From Stratiolaelaps scimitus (taxonomy: Eukaryota; Arthropoda; Arachnida; Mesostigmata; Laelapidae), in assembly GCA_019614645.1 (NCBI GenBank), contig JABWDB010000001.1:15541501-15605500 (forward strand): a DNA stretch of 64,000 bases, read 5' to 3'. Position numbers and translations under genes: made by a program. The notes under the pieces were generated by a model. That model searched no databases. It was given only the letters and a program-made list of their open reading frames with translations, and was not told the DNA's origin. Shown here piece after piece: positions 1 through 10,759 of the stretch (position 1 is its first letter; each line of letters opens with the position of its first letter).

Positions 1-1200
1 CCTAATGCTTTTATCAGATATTTCGCTCGAGAATCTAATGTCTCACATTTTAATATCACTTGCCTTCTTCAAGAAACATAATCGGCAGCTTCGAGCATTA
101 TTATTATTATAATATATTAGGCGTCAGCGCAGTGTCGTGGACGGTTAAGTCTCTGGCTGTAAAAAACCGGAGGCCGCAGGTACGACTACCGCGACTAAGC
201 ATTGTAATTGTCACGATCACATGCCATCAATATCTTCAGTCCTAGGTACGATATCTTTGGTTGCGCTTCGCTCGCCCAGTACCTATAATATATATATATA
301 TATATAGCTAGCTCTGTCTCTGCAATTCTTACATTGCATACCGTCCAACTGTACGATTTTTATATTTTAGAATCAAGCCATCACGTAAGTTACAGTAGTT
401 CAGTGAATCAGTGTACGGGTGTTTATCTGAGAAGTGAGGTCTGCAATATATTTAAACAATCGTAAATTAAAAAAAAATTGTATTGCTCTAAAGAACAAAC
501 CAACTACAGCCCAGTCGTGTCCAACATCAAAAAGCGCACCGCATCGGATACTGACCCTGTATCAGTCATAATTAGCACTACAGGTGTGCTTGCACAACTG
601 CTTTGCTTTGCTGCTTTAAACACTCTGCTCTAAGATATTTTCATTCATTCACACTAATTTCATATTATTGTGTGTCTTATATGTAAAGTATTTAGCGAGG
701 CAGTTGGGGACACTACTCTAATTATCATCGAAACTGAGTAATATCCTATGATGATTTGATCAGCTTGTAGGGGAGGAATTCCCTAGGACCGTGACAATTT
801 CCAATGGCGCGTCGCATATTCAACCTTGGGAAAATATGGCAAACATAAACCGGTCAAAACCGTTTGGGCACTAAGTTCAACAACGTATCGTTTGTCTCAA
901 GAAAGCGCCCTGTGGTCATCGTGACAATGTCCATAAGATATGTTCCGTATAGACCATATTGGGCTAACTACGTTTTAGTTTTAAAAACCCAGCGCAGAAA
1001 ATGCTACTCGACCATATTATACCGTTTCCTGTGATAACCGTGACAATCCTATTTCCATCAATTACATTACTATAATTGTTGGCAGGTTTTTATGGCCCGT
1101 GTACAAACATTGGGTGATATCAAGTCGATCGGGAGACATAAGTGCATCCATATAGTAATAAGAGGCAAGACCCTAATACTCTAGTAGCACTACACTGCTG
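1..1200 (-). repeat. P block, inverted and incomplete copy
   Basis: Reverse complement of the P block seen forward at 1325-2225 and 18130-19530. Positions 60-490 match 19140-19530 reversed, 490-540 match 19080-19135 reversed, and 560-1200 match the 5' part of the forward copies. The TATA-like segment and presumed first exon are missing at about 540-560, so this copy probably cannot act as a promoter. A TA microsatellite lies at about 285-306. With the next feature it forms a palindrome about 2.2 kb long. Confidence 0.75.
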
Positions 1201-1324
1201 ACACCCTGTCCCCAACCGCTTCTCTAATTATTGTATAGTTAAAGACGCTCAGTCACGATCAAAAAAGATTTGAAAGAAAAGTACGATCGAACGAAGAGAG
1301 ATACCAAAGTCTTATTTGTAGAAT

Positions 1325-2225
1325 GAAGGTTGCAGCAGCGTAGTGCTACTTGAGTATTACGGTCTTGTCTCCCATTCATATATGGATGCGCTTATATCCC
1401 CCGATTGATTTGATATCAATCGGGGGATATAAGCGCTCGTTGTTGTCACGATGGCCACAGGGCGCTTTCGTGAGGCAAATGATACGTTGTTGAACTTAGT
1501 GCCCAAACGGTTTTGACCGGTTTATGTTTGCCATATTTCCCCAAGGTTGAATATGCGACGCGCCATTGGAAATTGTCACGGTCACAGGGAATTCCTCCCC
1601 TTCAAGCTGATCAAATCATCATAGAATATTACTCAGTTTCTATGATAATTAGAGTAGAGTGTCTCCAACTGCCTCGCTAATTACTTTACATATTAGATAC
1701 ACAATAATATGAAATTAGTGTGAATGAATGAAAATATCTTAGAGCAGAGTGTTTAGCAAAGCAGTTGTGCAAGCACACCTGTAGTGCTAATTATGACTGA
1801 TACAGGGTCAGCCGAGTATCGCTGATTTTGACGGCTTTATTATATATATAGCTGCTTAGTGTGCATGCTGATGCGGATTACGACGATAGCTCACAAGATT
1901 CTATGCAGGTTCTTGGTAGCTGCATCCTGTGTTGTTTCGACAGCTTATCATCTGACAGACGGTACAAATATGCGAAAAAAATAATTGCATCAGGAACCTG
2001 TACTTCATGCACGTGTCCATGTGTCAGCGGATCATATAACATGCTATATGTTTCTTATTTTGGTAAGTATACAGACACACATACAATATTTTCATAGTTG
2101 TAATATATGTAAATATAATTATTACTTTTTTATTGTTTATCAAAATTTTGGAACAAGAATAAGGTTTTCTGTATCCGATGCGGTGCGCTTTTTGATGTTG
2201 GACACGACTGGGCTATAGTTGGTTT
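1325..2225 (+). promoter_or_regulatory. P block: putative promoter and non-coding first exon
   Basis: One of five forward-type copies of a block found upstream of the secreted-protein genes. It carries a TATA-like stretch at about 1838-1856, then about 200 bases shared with 18760-18970, ending in TTTTG|GTAAGTATAC with the donor GT at 2063. The same donor is kept at 18971, 37824, 49639 and (minus) 58024. The motif AACCGGT occurs in most copies. The promoter and exon roles are inferred from position and conservation; no open reading frame is conserved in the block. The gene it would serve is the broken copy at 3502. Confidence 0.5.
1388..1436. repeat. Perfect hairpin, 22-base arms, 5-base loop
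   Basis: Arms 1388-1409 and 1415-1436 are exact reverse complements. The paralogous P block at about 18250-18290 has only the left arm and then continues normally. The right arm here is a new inverted duplication that also replaces roughly 200 bases present in the other copies. Confidence 0.9.
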
Positions 2226-2700
2226 GTACTTTAGAGAAATACAGTCAGCGCATCGCCTTATCAAGCGTGCTCTCTTCGAGCATACAAATTAGCTTAGGTT
2301 TTCCGCAGGGAAGCCTTCTAGGGCCCACAAGCTTCTCTACATTTATCAGTGATATAGTTAATGTCTGTCATCATTGCAGCGTCTCCTTTGCGCAGACGAT
2401 ACCTTTCTGTACATTAGTGGAAATTATTGTTAGGAATTGATTCGTAAAGTCAACGAAGATCTTCTTGCCCTTGTTTCATGGCTTGAACTAAACTGCCTCT
2501 CTCTCTCTCGATGTTTCCAAGTCTACTTTCTTACACATTCGCCCCATTCTTAGTCATTCTAGTATTACTGAGGATGCGATAAATCTTTGGGGCACAATTG
2601 TTGTACGTTCTACGGCAGCCCGCTTCCTATGAATTATTCTCGACGATCAACTCATCTCTCAAGTCTCAAGCAAAAACTGGCAGGTGCTATAGCTGACATT
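2226..2700 (+). pseudogene. Decayed non-LTR reverse transcriptase fragment
   Basis: Translation shows GFPQGSLLGPTSFSTFISDI (palm motif), then after a lost YADD region KVNEDLLALVSWLELNCLSL, the usual order past the palm in APE-type non-LTR elements. A related fragment at 20150-20348 keeps YADDTF. The piece interrupts the P-block continuation after TTTTAGAGAAATAC, which carries on in the 19.1 kb copy, so it is an insertion into the duplicated unit. Frameshifts and stops show it is dead. Confidence 0.7.
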
Positions 2701-2859
2701 AGTCAGGTTTGAAAGTTCCTGAACGCTCGCTGCTGTCTCTCCTCTCGATAGTTGCACAGCAATTTTGGTTTCACCATTTTATCTTTCCTTATTCACATTA
2801 CTTTAAATACTGCTGTCTTATCTTCAGAATTACCTGTTGCTCAGTGGCTGAACAGAACG

Positions 2860-3500
2860 TTTTTAATGTTAAATGTACAATTGAATGTTTCAGCCTGATG
2901 ATTCCTAAGGATGATATATCGAAAATCGTGTTGAACATCGGGAAATTCTCAGCCTAAGACGACAATATAATCCTATTGTACAAACTGCGCCACGTACTAT
3001 ACACACCACTGTAACATCCGTTTTCGTCTACAGAAATTGTATATATCGGCTGATTCGACTGCCCGCTCAATTAAATGATGGAAATGCAGACCGTATATAC
3101 ACATACACCCCCCGGAGTATCTTAGTCTTGGGCGGTGGTGACTGTATAACATCTTATATACCTATCCTGACTCGGAAGGAAATATGTTGAGTTACTAAAA
3201 ACAAATTTGAATTCTCTATTTCACTGTGATGGTACGGCAGTGATATTCCTAACTAGACGCATAATACAAGAACCTAAGTTAAGTTAATGCCAAGGATCCT
3301 TCGAAGTCGGGTCTCTAAAATATTACTAGCTTAAGTCTGCATTTAGGGGTTCGTCTTACGAAACAATGCTAAAAGCAGTACGGTGGACTTTAAATGTTAA
3401 ATAAGAGTCAGCTTAAGGCTGACTGCACAACAAATAGACGTTACAACGACTCTGTGGATCTAGTGTCGTTAATCGCTCGCGTGTGAACCCAAATGCGCCA
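2860..3500 (+). promoter_or_regulatory. Conserved leader upstream of family copy 1
   Basis: Aligns with 27480-28037, 38640-39182, 51195-51585 and, reversed, 56485-56960. It contains an acceptor-like TTTCAG at about 2886-2891 and a pyrimidine-rich tract ending in CAG at 3031-3033. The reading frame is not kept between copies, so it is probably 5' untranslated exon or intron. Confidence 0.5.
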
Positions 3501-3501
3501 A

Positions 3502-4151
3502 ATGTATATCTCACCCGGACTTACAATAGTCCTTATTGTAGTCGCATCGTTCGATGTGAGTGTCCTGGCTTCAGACAAAGTATTTTTTTGGAAATCGAAA
3601 CCCAGCAAGCTCAACCGTAATGACCAATTTCATCCCTGCAAATCGGTGACCAAGCTTACATCAGCCATGAAGAAAGACGTCACAAAGCTCGCAGTTTTTG
3701 GTGTTGCTCGTGCGGTCTGAGGATAGTGACTTCCACCAACTACACATGGGGAAGCTTGGCACAACTGCTGGAGTATATTCCGCGATTGTTCTATCTTTCC
3801 TGTTTGATAGTTCGTTCAGCATACGAGTTTTTCAGTGATCGTCCTGGACATCTGCCGCGATCAGTAGTTCGTAACGCGTCACAGGTTTATGATCTGGTAC
3901 TCAAATTTATAACGGTAATTGCCACTGAAGATTCTATATCACCAGATGTGTGTATGCGAAGTCTACGAAATAACCGCAAAATATGCTACCCGAAGATTGA
4001 GTTTCTACCTATTCTCTCTACCGCCGTGGCCTGTATTCAACGCTCTCTGGAAAACCACCTTCCCGAATACGTCGAGGAGATCATATTCTGTATCATGTTC
4101 ATTATCAAAAATCTAGTAGATAGCGGTCTTCTCAATTATATGAGTGGATGA
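3502..4151 (+). pseudogene. Secreted Cys-rich family, copy 1 (one-base frameshift)
   Basis: Group A member. Start chosen at the second ATG (3502), where MYISPGLTIVLIVV matches the start of the 28 kb gene; an ATG three codons upstream is also in frame. Signal peptide about residues 1-23 ending VLA|SDK. The frame runs to about 3709, where one base of an alanine codon is missing relative to the paralogues. The rest, from VTSTNYTWGS to NYMSG, is open in the shifted frame to 4151. Core cysteines and RPGHLPRS are present. Restoring one base would give 216 residues, the family length, so the break is recent or is a sequencing error. Function unknown. Confidence 0.8.
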
Positions 4152-4152
4152 A

Positions 4153-4158
4153 AATAAA
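4153..4158 (+). terminator. AATAAA polyadenylation signal
   Basis: AATAAA begins one base after the stop codon of copy 1. The same arrangement occurs after the 28 kb gene. If used, the 3' untranslated region would be very short. Confidence 0.5.
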
Positions 4159-4159
4159 C

Positions 4160-5790
4160 CTCTTTCAAGTTACATAATATACACAAACAGATCGAGGCTC
4201 AACGATCTAGCCCTTCCAGACCAAAAATGCTCTCGACCAAGAATTATTAGACTCGAATATTCATAAGGATTGAACCTAGTAAACCCCGACATGCCTGATA
4301 AAGGTTGCTATCATTTATACGAAATTTTCCCACGACATATGATTTCTCGTGAACTGAAGAACGTTTGAACCTACATGTCACGGCAACGACTAGCTCATAA
4401 CTATGACGGCAAGTTATCCTTCTTTCAGGCATAGACCCCAGTAAAATCTAATTGTTAGTTATTTGGAGATCTTTGTTGAGGCAGAACTTTAGCTCTCGTT
4501 CTTCCTCTTGTATCAATTCGTAACTATATGTAGATACCAGATCTCGCAGGTTCTTACAAAAATGACAAGGTACGCTGTGCAGACATTTTTAGTAAAGCTA
4601 GTAGTTTTTATTTTGTTTTAAACATATTTTGATATTAGTCAGTACCCAGGACTTGTTAGTATGTTTCATGGCATTTTACATGAAATTTATTCATATTGAG
4701 CAATGTATTTTAGATTAATCAATTTTATTTGAAGTAGAGGGAATGATGGTTCAAATCGATGCGGTCATGGTCCCGAAACAGTCGATGACATTACCTCTCT
4801 CCACAGCTGGGAAAGGCGCCACAAATGATATAAATATATAAATTCGTATAAGTATGGTTGGGGCCCTTCGTCTTAAGGTTATTCTTATTTACGTTGAGTG
4901 ATCAGTTGTGGGAAATGATTTCTTGATCCTTTAAAGTGTGAATTTATTATTTCCAGCTTAATTCTATTATATCATGCTACATCAGACGAAGGATAGTCTA
5001 CAGACACCAATCGATATTATCGAACTACTGTTATTGCTTTGTATTATATGAAAATAATGTGTTATTGCTTTGAAAATATTTGTTACTACACCGACACGTA
5101 GTGATACGATTTGCCGTGCACGGTTATCACCACAACCTATGCAGAACAAGAGGCTTTCATGCCCCTGACACCTCACGTATCTGTACAAGATGTGGGGAAA
5201 TGTGCCCCCGATATCATGGGATGACATGCCGATCAGTAGTGTCACTGAACAACCTATCGCAAGAAACTGTACATAATATGATGAGACGATGATATCTATA
5301 AGATGACGATGGTTATACGGTGATTATAATTCGAAGATGATTAACGTCTCCACTATATCAAATCCTTCGAATGTATGTATGATACCACCGAGAGTACCAA
5401 AGAGGTGCCTCTCTTTTTTTATTTTATTCTTATTTTGAGAATCTGTACCACACTGTGATGATAATAATTCTTAAACAGTATTTGTTAGTAGAATCGTAAG
5501 ACTTTTGGTAACCTTGTATATTAACGAATATATATGATCAGTCGTAATTATGTATTTGGTCCAACGTAAGGAAAGCTTGCGATGTCGTTCCTTGGCATCG
5601 AATTGCCATCGGGTAATTTTATCCAAGAGATAAAAGTTCAGCTTTGCCGTTCGTTGCCGGCTTGTTAGTCATGATTTGCTCGTGGCAATATTCTACAAAA
5701 TAAAGAAATGTTTCAGGCTAGTTGTTATTATCGAGGTGTCAAAGGCCGCTGTGAAAACAAGGTGATTCCTGGCACAGACGAATATTCTCC
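4160..5790. other. Duplicated 3' flank of copy 1, no gene seen
   Basis: Pieces align with 28690-29500 and, at the start, with 34640-34870. About 5040-5450 has no counterpart in the 28 kb unit. A plus-strand CTRCG...HGMTC run near 5185-5235 resembles the zinc motif before the restriction-like endonuclease (CERCG...HHGLSC) but is too short and isolated to call. Confidence 0.4.
4760..4825 (-). mobile_element. Relic of restriction-like-endonuclease retrotransposon C-terminus
   Basis: Short stretch resembling the minus-strand end of the copies at 22 and 46 kb, where the protein reads QRLSLAVQRGNA. A similar relic occupies the equivalent position downstream of the 28 kb gene (29165-29225), so the insertion predates duplication of the group A unit. 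Confidence 0.5.
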
Positions 5791-5793
5791 AAA

Positions 5794-6024
5794 CTAGCCC
5801 AGGAACACACTGCGAGGAACTATCTGTTGTTCTTTAAATGTACCGTTTCTATTGGTAAACTCATCGGTTAACACTCCCAAACAGATGATGGAACTCGAGA
5901 TACACCCGACTAGAATAATCAAAATTCCAAATGAGACGTAAGATCCTCCAGGAGAACCTCCTGTTAATTTTTTCAGTGTAAGAGACGGCCATTGTGCAGA
6001 CGGTGGCATCACCTCGCAAAACAA
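5794..6024 (-). other. Short minus-strand reading frame shared by two duplicated units
   Basis: The frame contains a hydrophobic, membrane-like run (FGILIILVGCISSSIICLG) then VLTDEF. The segment SSSIICLG(V/A)LTDEF recurs on the minus strand at 29660-29702 in the paralogous unit, after which the two frames diverge. It could be part of an unrecognised exon or plain duplicated DNA. Most substitutions within the shared core leave the amino acids unchanged or similar, which weakly favours coding. Confidence 0.25.
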
Positions 6025-6029
6025 TTTGA

Positions 6030-7080
6030 TTGGTTTTTACTCATGGCGTTGATAATGTTATTCTGATTCTCTTATACATTCGAATGTCGGCTGAAATGTG
6101 CACTCGGGTATAGAAGGATGATTAATACTATCCTTTGGTATATCATATCCTTTACTTACTAGAAATAATTATTCAGGTATGGCCTCCAGGCAGCTGGACA
6201 GTAAAGCTACTTAAGTGTGACTGAACTCTAAATAAAGAGCACTATTGAAATTAGCGATTTTTACGATAAAACATTTCAAGATCGTGTTACAAATCAGCGA
6301 GGTTAAACGCAGTACTTTAGTAACACGGAATGGTTGTTGGCGCCGGCGGCGATTCAACTTGGTGGTAAATCGTCCACGAGACATCAAAATGGTTCCGATG
6401 ATTAATCCGGCAATCCGGCGTCAGGTCAGAGTTCTGAAATTCGTCCGTAGTCAATCATATTTTGACGTGGATTTCTATATATTAGTCAGGATTTGTTTTA
6501 AATTTATTTAAATATGAGGTAAAGCTAAATATGCATTGTCATAAGTGTCATTTTTTCATAAAAATAAATTATTATGGTAAAGTTCTATAATTTTGTGCTT
6601 TTTAGATCTAAGAGTCCTCCTTCGTCCCCTATGAACCCTTTCCCCTATCCGATACGTGTACATTGTCTCAGATCAATTCTGTTCTAAGCCACATTTTGTC
6701 ACACTTACTGCTTATGTTTATTATCAATATTGATCGGCCGTCATAAATGTGTTGCTTAATGATTTTTGTACTAAATTATTTTTAACGTGCTTGTTATTGA
6801 CTATAAAGCCAGTCACCGTAAATGACACAGACACCCTTTACGACACTGTCTCTACAGCAACGAATTAGGCATCATTGGTGTATTCGAGCCTGTTTAACAC
6901 TCGCATTATTTCTGTCATTTCGTACACCAAATATGATCGCTGCAGATAATTGACACTTTCTTGTACCACCTTCGTGGTACGGGAGTTAGTTGCGTACATC
7001 CAGTTACTGAAAAATGGCTGATCGGCGCCAATGGCTGGTAGATACGACGAGCCACAACGTCATGGGAACGTATGTGACAG
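6030..7080. other. Duplicated flank, then unremarkable AT-rich DNA
   Basis: About 6160-6330 aligns with 30060-30240, marking the far end of the duplicated group A flank. Nothing else is supported up to 7080. Confidence 0.4.
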
Positions 7081-7240
7081 AAACAGTTAATAGTTATACA
7101 CGCTTTCCGCTCAATCAGCTCAGTGCTAATATTCGTTGCATAAACAACTTTGGAAATAATATGGCGAACATAAACCGGTCAGAACCGGTGATCGTGACAA
7201 TAATATTTCCATAAATTACATTTCCATATTATCGAGAGTA
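7080..7240 (-). repeat. P-block relic
   Basis: Contains ATGGCGAACATAAACCGGTC and the GTGACAATAATATTTCCAT region, matching two separated parts of the inverted P block (about 833-860 and 1040-1070) with the intervening part deleted. Confidence 0.55.
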
Positions 7241-7244
7241 CCCT

Positions 7245-8325
7245 GGCTGCAATCCTTGCCCTGTGAACGATATCATTCGGGTCTCTAGATCTCACCTAGC
7301 AAATGTTCTCGGTGTCCTAACCTAGGAAATGTGTGCTTGGGAAAACTATTTACTTCCTGACTTTGAATTTTATTTAGTCTTGGTCTACGAGAACTCACTG
7401 CGGACAATCAACTCTTCAGTTACAGACACCTTGCTCGATTGTAGAAAGTAAGCTCAGAAGACATATGATACTGATGACAACGAACGTTATAGTTGCCTGA
7501 ATGTACAACAAAACCTGATGACGATATAAAAGTTCGCGTCAAAACGAGCTCCGTTACGCGTGAATTTGAACTCGCGCTTGACGCCAAGTTGCCAGATTGA
7601 TAATCGGAGATGTTCGCGTTATCTACCTCAGGGGCAGGCTTTATTAGCAAATGGCTGATATGGCCAGTGTTCAAGTTAAAGAAAGACCCTACTATCTATA
7701 GGACATCGTAGCACCGCAGAATACACAACCCTCTAATTCTCTAAGAGAAACGTCCTCAAATGCAGGTTGATAGATGCACGATTTTCATGCTGGACAACAT
7801 GTTGTATCCGAACGATACAATTTCAGTGTGGATGAATGGAGAACTTGATTCGACCTGCCACGTCTAAAAAGGCTGTTTCGCCCCCAACACTCCTCACCCC
7901 ACCCCCGTCTTTTGCATAGGGCTACTGTCGCAAATTGGAATCGGAATCGAAAGCGTGGTACTTGGACGACGGCACATAAACACGGTGAGTTGTTGGTGGG
8001 TGCGAAAGATTCTTAACCAGTCCTGAATTTCCAAGAGTATGAACTCTTCTTCAGTGGAGGCTCTGATGAAGAATACGCATCCGTTGTATCCCCCGTAAAT
8101 GCCGTTCCTCGTGGTGTCAAGACCTTATAAAAAGTGAACCTTGAGCTCTCTAAAGCGGACCTTCAAAGCGAAGCCGTAGGTATGACCTTGTCCGCAAAGG
8201 TAGAACAGGCTTATATTTTAGGGCACACGCCCATACAGAACCTAGACATGCTATTAGACTTGATTCGCCTCGTGTCGCATGGAGTGAATTGAATCCGCCG
8301 TCTGTGAGGTTAATTGAGACTCCAT
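7245..8325. other. No supported gene
   Basis: AT-rich at first, then about 7850-8320 resembles degraded coding DNA but no frame gives a recognisable domain. It may belong to the R1-like relic that follows. Confidence 0.3.
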
Positions 8326-8329
8326 AGCA

Positions 8330-9640
8330 CGGGACAGGATGGCTGCTATGAGTAGGATTCGGTCGAATAAGGCAACTGGACTCGACGTGATTCGTGAAGA
8401 GCATCTCCAACAAGCCATCCAGCTCTCGGGACATTGCAACGAAGAGCTTTTACTTGAAGTTACTATCCTTTTATAGATAGTCGTTCGCAAAATCTCGAGC
8501 TCTGCGATATCCGGCTTTTACAGGCAGAGACTCCGCCGTCCAGGACATAACATGCCTTCGGATCATAACATTCCGCATACATAACCTGACCGATCCTTCC
8601 AGGAAACCACCCAGCGAGCCCGAAGCAGTTTCTGCCGAAGTCCTGCCTGATGTAATCGCGAGCTATCTTCGCAATCTGCATTAACATGCACACTTAGCAG
8701 CTATATATCTATAGCTATACATGTGTAGAATGCCATCTGAGGACAATTATGTAGAGCCAGGGCAGTGTTCGGCGCCCTGACTTACCGAGCATCATAACTG
8801 CAACAGAATGGCGCTGGGATCAGTCCCAGGACCTGAGCTGTTGTGGCGCTTTCATACTATGTGTTTTTCTGCGATCTTGCGCAGCGTGGCACAAACAAAT
8901 AGGTAGATTCCTAAGGCACATCATTCTCGAGTTATAACAATGAGGTGTCATTTGTATGATTATTTGTGTTATGTACATTTTGACTAGGAATAAAACCTCA
9001 ACATGATTTTTCTAGAAAGGCTATTCATACATAAACGTATCAATTTGAAGTCGTGGTTTTATCACTGGAGAGGCCCCTTCAGCGCTGCAACAGAATGGTG
9101 CTGCGATCAGGCACTGGGCCGGGGCAGCTGCGACGGATTACACATTAGAAACAGAACGAAACAACAATCACTCATCCCGGCAATTATCAGGTTTACCCTG
9201 TGCGAGCCGGCCGAACATGTTCAGGCTCATCTTTCTCCTGATGGAATATGTCATCCATGACAGGCTTACAGAGTAGATTGTGATGAACAGTCTCCCATCG
9301 GATAACCAATTTGGCTTTAGAAAAGGAGATCGACACTGACACACATACGGAAGGTTCTGGCACCCATACGGAAGGCAGCGACCCGAGGCAGAGACATGGA
9401 AGTCACTTAGGGCTAGGGGGTTTGTGGTTCTGATGTTTCTTGATGTCAGAAATGCCTTTAACTCTGTAGGCTGGCCCCTCTGTGTAATCTAGCCTACGAT
9501 GGTTCGTTGGTGATTCAGGTGGTAGACCGGGTACGGTCTTTAGCCTACGCTGATGATCTGGCACTTCTAGTCACGCCGCGAGATGAATCAATTCTGCAGG
9601 AGAGAGTCAGGATAAAGATGCAGGATGCTCCCCCAAATGT
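8330..9640 (+). pseudogene. R1-like reverse transcriptase relic
   Basis: Separate plus-strand pieces fit the order of an R1-clade reverse transcriptase: SNKATGLDVIREEHLQQA near 8350-8440, EYVIHDRL...SDNQFGFRKG near 9230-9330, FLDVRNAFNSVGW near 9440-9470 and LAYADDLALL near 9540-9570. The palm between the last two is deleted, and stops and frameshifts separate the pieces. The sequence between 8470 and 9200 is not recognisable. It is close to the piece at 33230-33600. Non-functional. Confidence 0.7.
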
Positions 9641-9918
9641 TGAGCGAGTGTAGGCGTACCTCCAGAAGGAATCCATGAGGTGACGCCTCTGGATTTCCGA
9701 ACTATCCAAGGGAATGGGAGAAGTAGGGTTTAGTGGGTTTACGAGTTCCGCACAAGTGTTCACGGACCACTTAACACACATGTGCAGCATGGATTCCCGT
9801 CAGCTCAAAAAAAAGTATGCAGAAATCTACAATATTCAACTGAAGATGTTGTCTAAGATTGATTGAGGACAAACTGAATAGAACGAATTGTTCAAAATGT
9901 ATTTTTCATTAGGTCCTT

Positions 9919-9924
9919 TTTATT
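9919..9924 (-). terminator. AATAAA polyadenylation signal, minus strand
   Basis: AATAAA on the minus strand about 160 bases past the stop of the gene at 10086-10742, with no competing signal seen nearer. Confidence 0.4.
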
Positions 9925-10085
9925 GAGAAAGATAGAATACAATCGTTTCAGTATCTTTTGAAAAGATATGTGCCATGTGTATTTAATAAGATAACAATTT
10001 AATAATATACTACCAAGGCCACGCAAATGACGCATTCTGTTCGAAATCCTTCCAGCCACCAAGGCATTGTTGAAAGGAAAAGTTC

Positions 10086-10742
10086 TCATCCAGTTATATA
10101 GTCGAGGAGTCCACTCCTTTCCATTCTTCTGATTACGAAAATTGCAGTGTATATGACTGCATCTATGCTTTCCGGAACGCGATTATCAAGAAAGTGTCGG
10201 ACACAAGGCAGGGCGATATTAAATAGACCCAAGAGTTCCTTTTTTGGGTGGCATATTGTATCGTTATATGTTCGAATGCGTATACACACGTCGGGTGAAA
10301 TGGAATGGTCACTTCCTGCTACTGCTGCCAGCCGCATGGAAAAGTCATAGAGCACTGATGCGTTACGTGTTAGTTCTGGAGGCAGGTGACCTGGACGATC
10401 CGTGAACGATTCATAAACTATGCGGATGAAGATGCAGAATAAATAAAATGTCCTCGGAACGCAAGCCAAGATCTGCGATGTACTTCCCCATGCGTAATTT
10501 GTCCCCGTTACGACCTTCAGCCCGCATGTGGCTACTCCAACGACTGCCAGTTTGCCGATGCGTTTTTTCATGGAACTTGTAACCTTGATCGCTGTCTTGC
10601 ATGGATGAAAGGGGGCATTCGTCTCTTGCCGGTTAGGTTTTGATGAAAAAAATATTAATTCAGTCAAATTCACGATATTCGTATCGAACGACAGTAGTAA
10701 AATTAAAATGGTTGTAGGCAGGCGTGAGCTAATCATGGCCAT
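10086..10742 (-). CDS. Secreted Cys-rich family, copy 2 (diverged)
   Basis: 218 residues from the first ATG (10742). A GTG four codons upstream extends the frame but is an unlikely start. Hydrophobic signal-like N-terminus (about residues 4-20), then IFFSSKPN, APFHPCKT, ATCGLKVVTGTNYAWGS, CVPRTFYLFC, DRPGHLPPELTRNAS (glycosylation site), SPDVCIR, TICHPKKELL, LPCVRHFLDNRVPE and GLLDYITG. All six core cysteines are present, plus the one before PRxFYL that group B has. No introns. The signal peptide is less typical than in the other copies. Its upstream DNA does not resemble the P block or leader of the other units, so it is probably an older duplicate with its own promoter. Function unknown; extracellular location inferred. 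Confidence 0.85.
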   Translation of the reverse strand: MAMISSRLPTTILILLLSFDTNIVNLTELIFFSSKPNRQETNAPFHPCKTAIKVTSSMKKRIGKLAVVGVATCGLKVVTGTNYAWGSTSQILACVPRTFYLFCIFIRIVYESFTDRPGHLPPELTRNASVLYDFSMRLAAVAGSDHSISPDVCIRIRTYNDTICHPKKELLGLFNIALPCVRHFLDNRVPESIDAVIYTAIFVIRRMERSGLLDYITG

Positions 10743-10759
10743 GTTGGCGTTCACATTAG

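Noticed and set aside
5185..5235. Independent relic of the zinc motif (CTRCG...HGMTC)
   Set aside because: Only one short motif, absent from the paralogous unit, with no flanking similarity.
8463..8693. 76-codon minus-strand frame in the R1-like relic
   Set aside because: No motif, and it overlaps a decayed plus-strand element; likely chance.
10743..10754. GTG start four codons upstream of the 10 kb gene
   Set aside because: Nuclear animal genes rarely start with GTG and an ATG follows at once.
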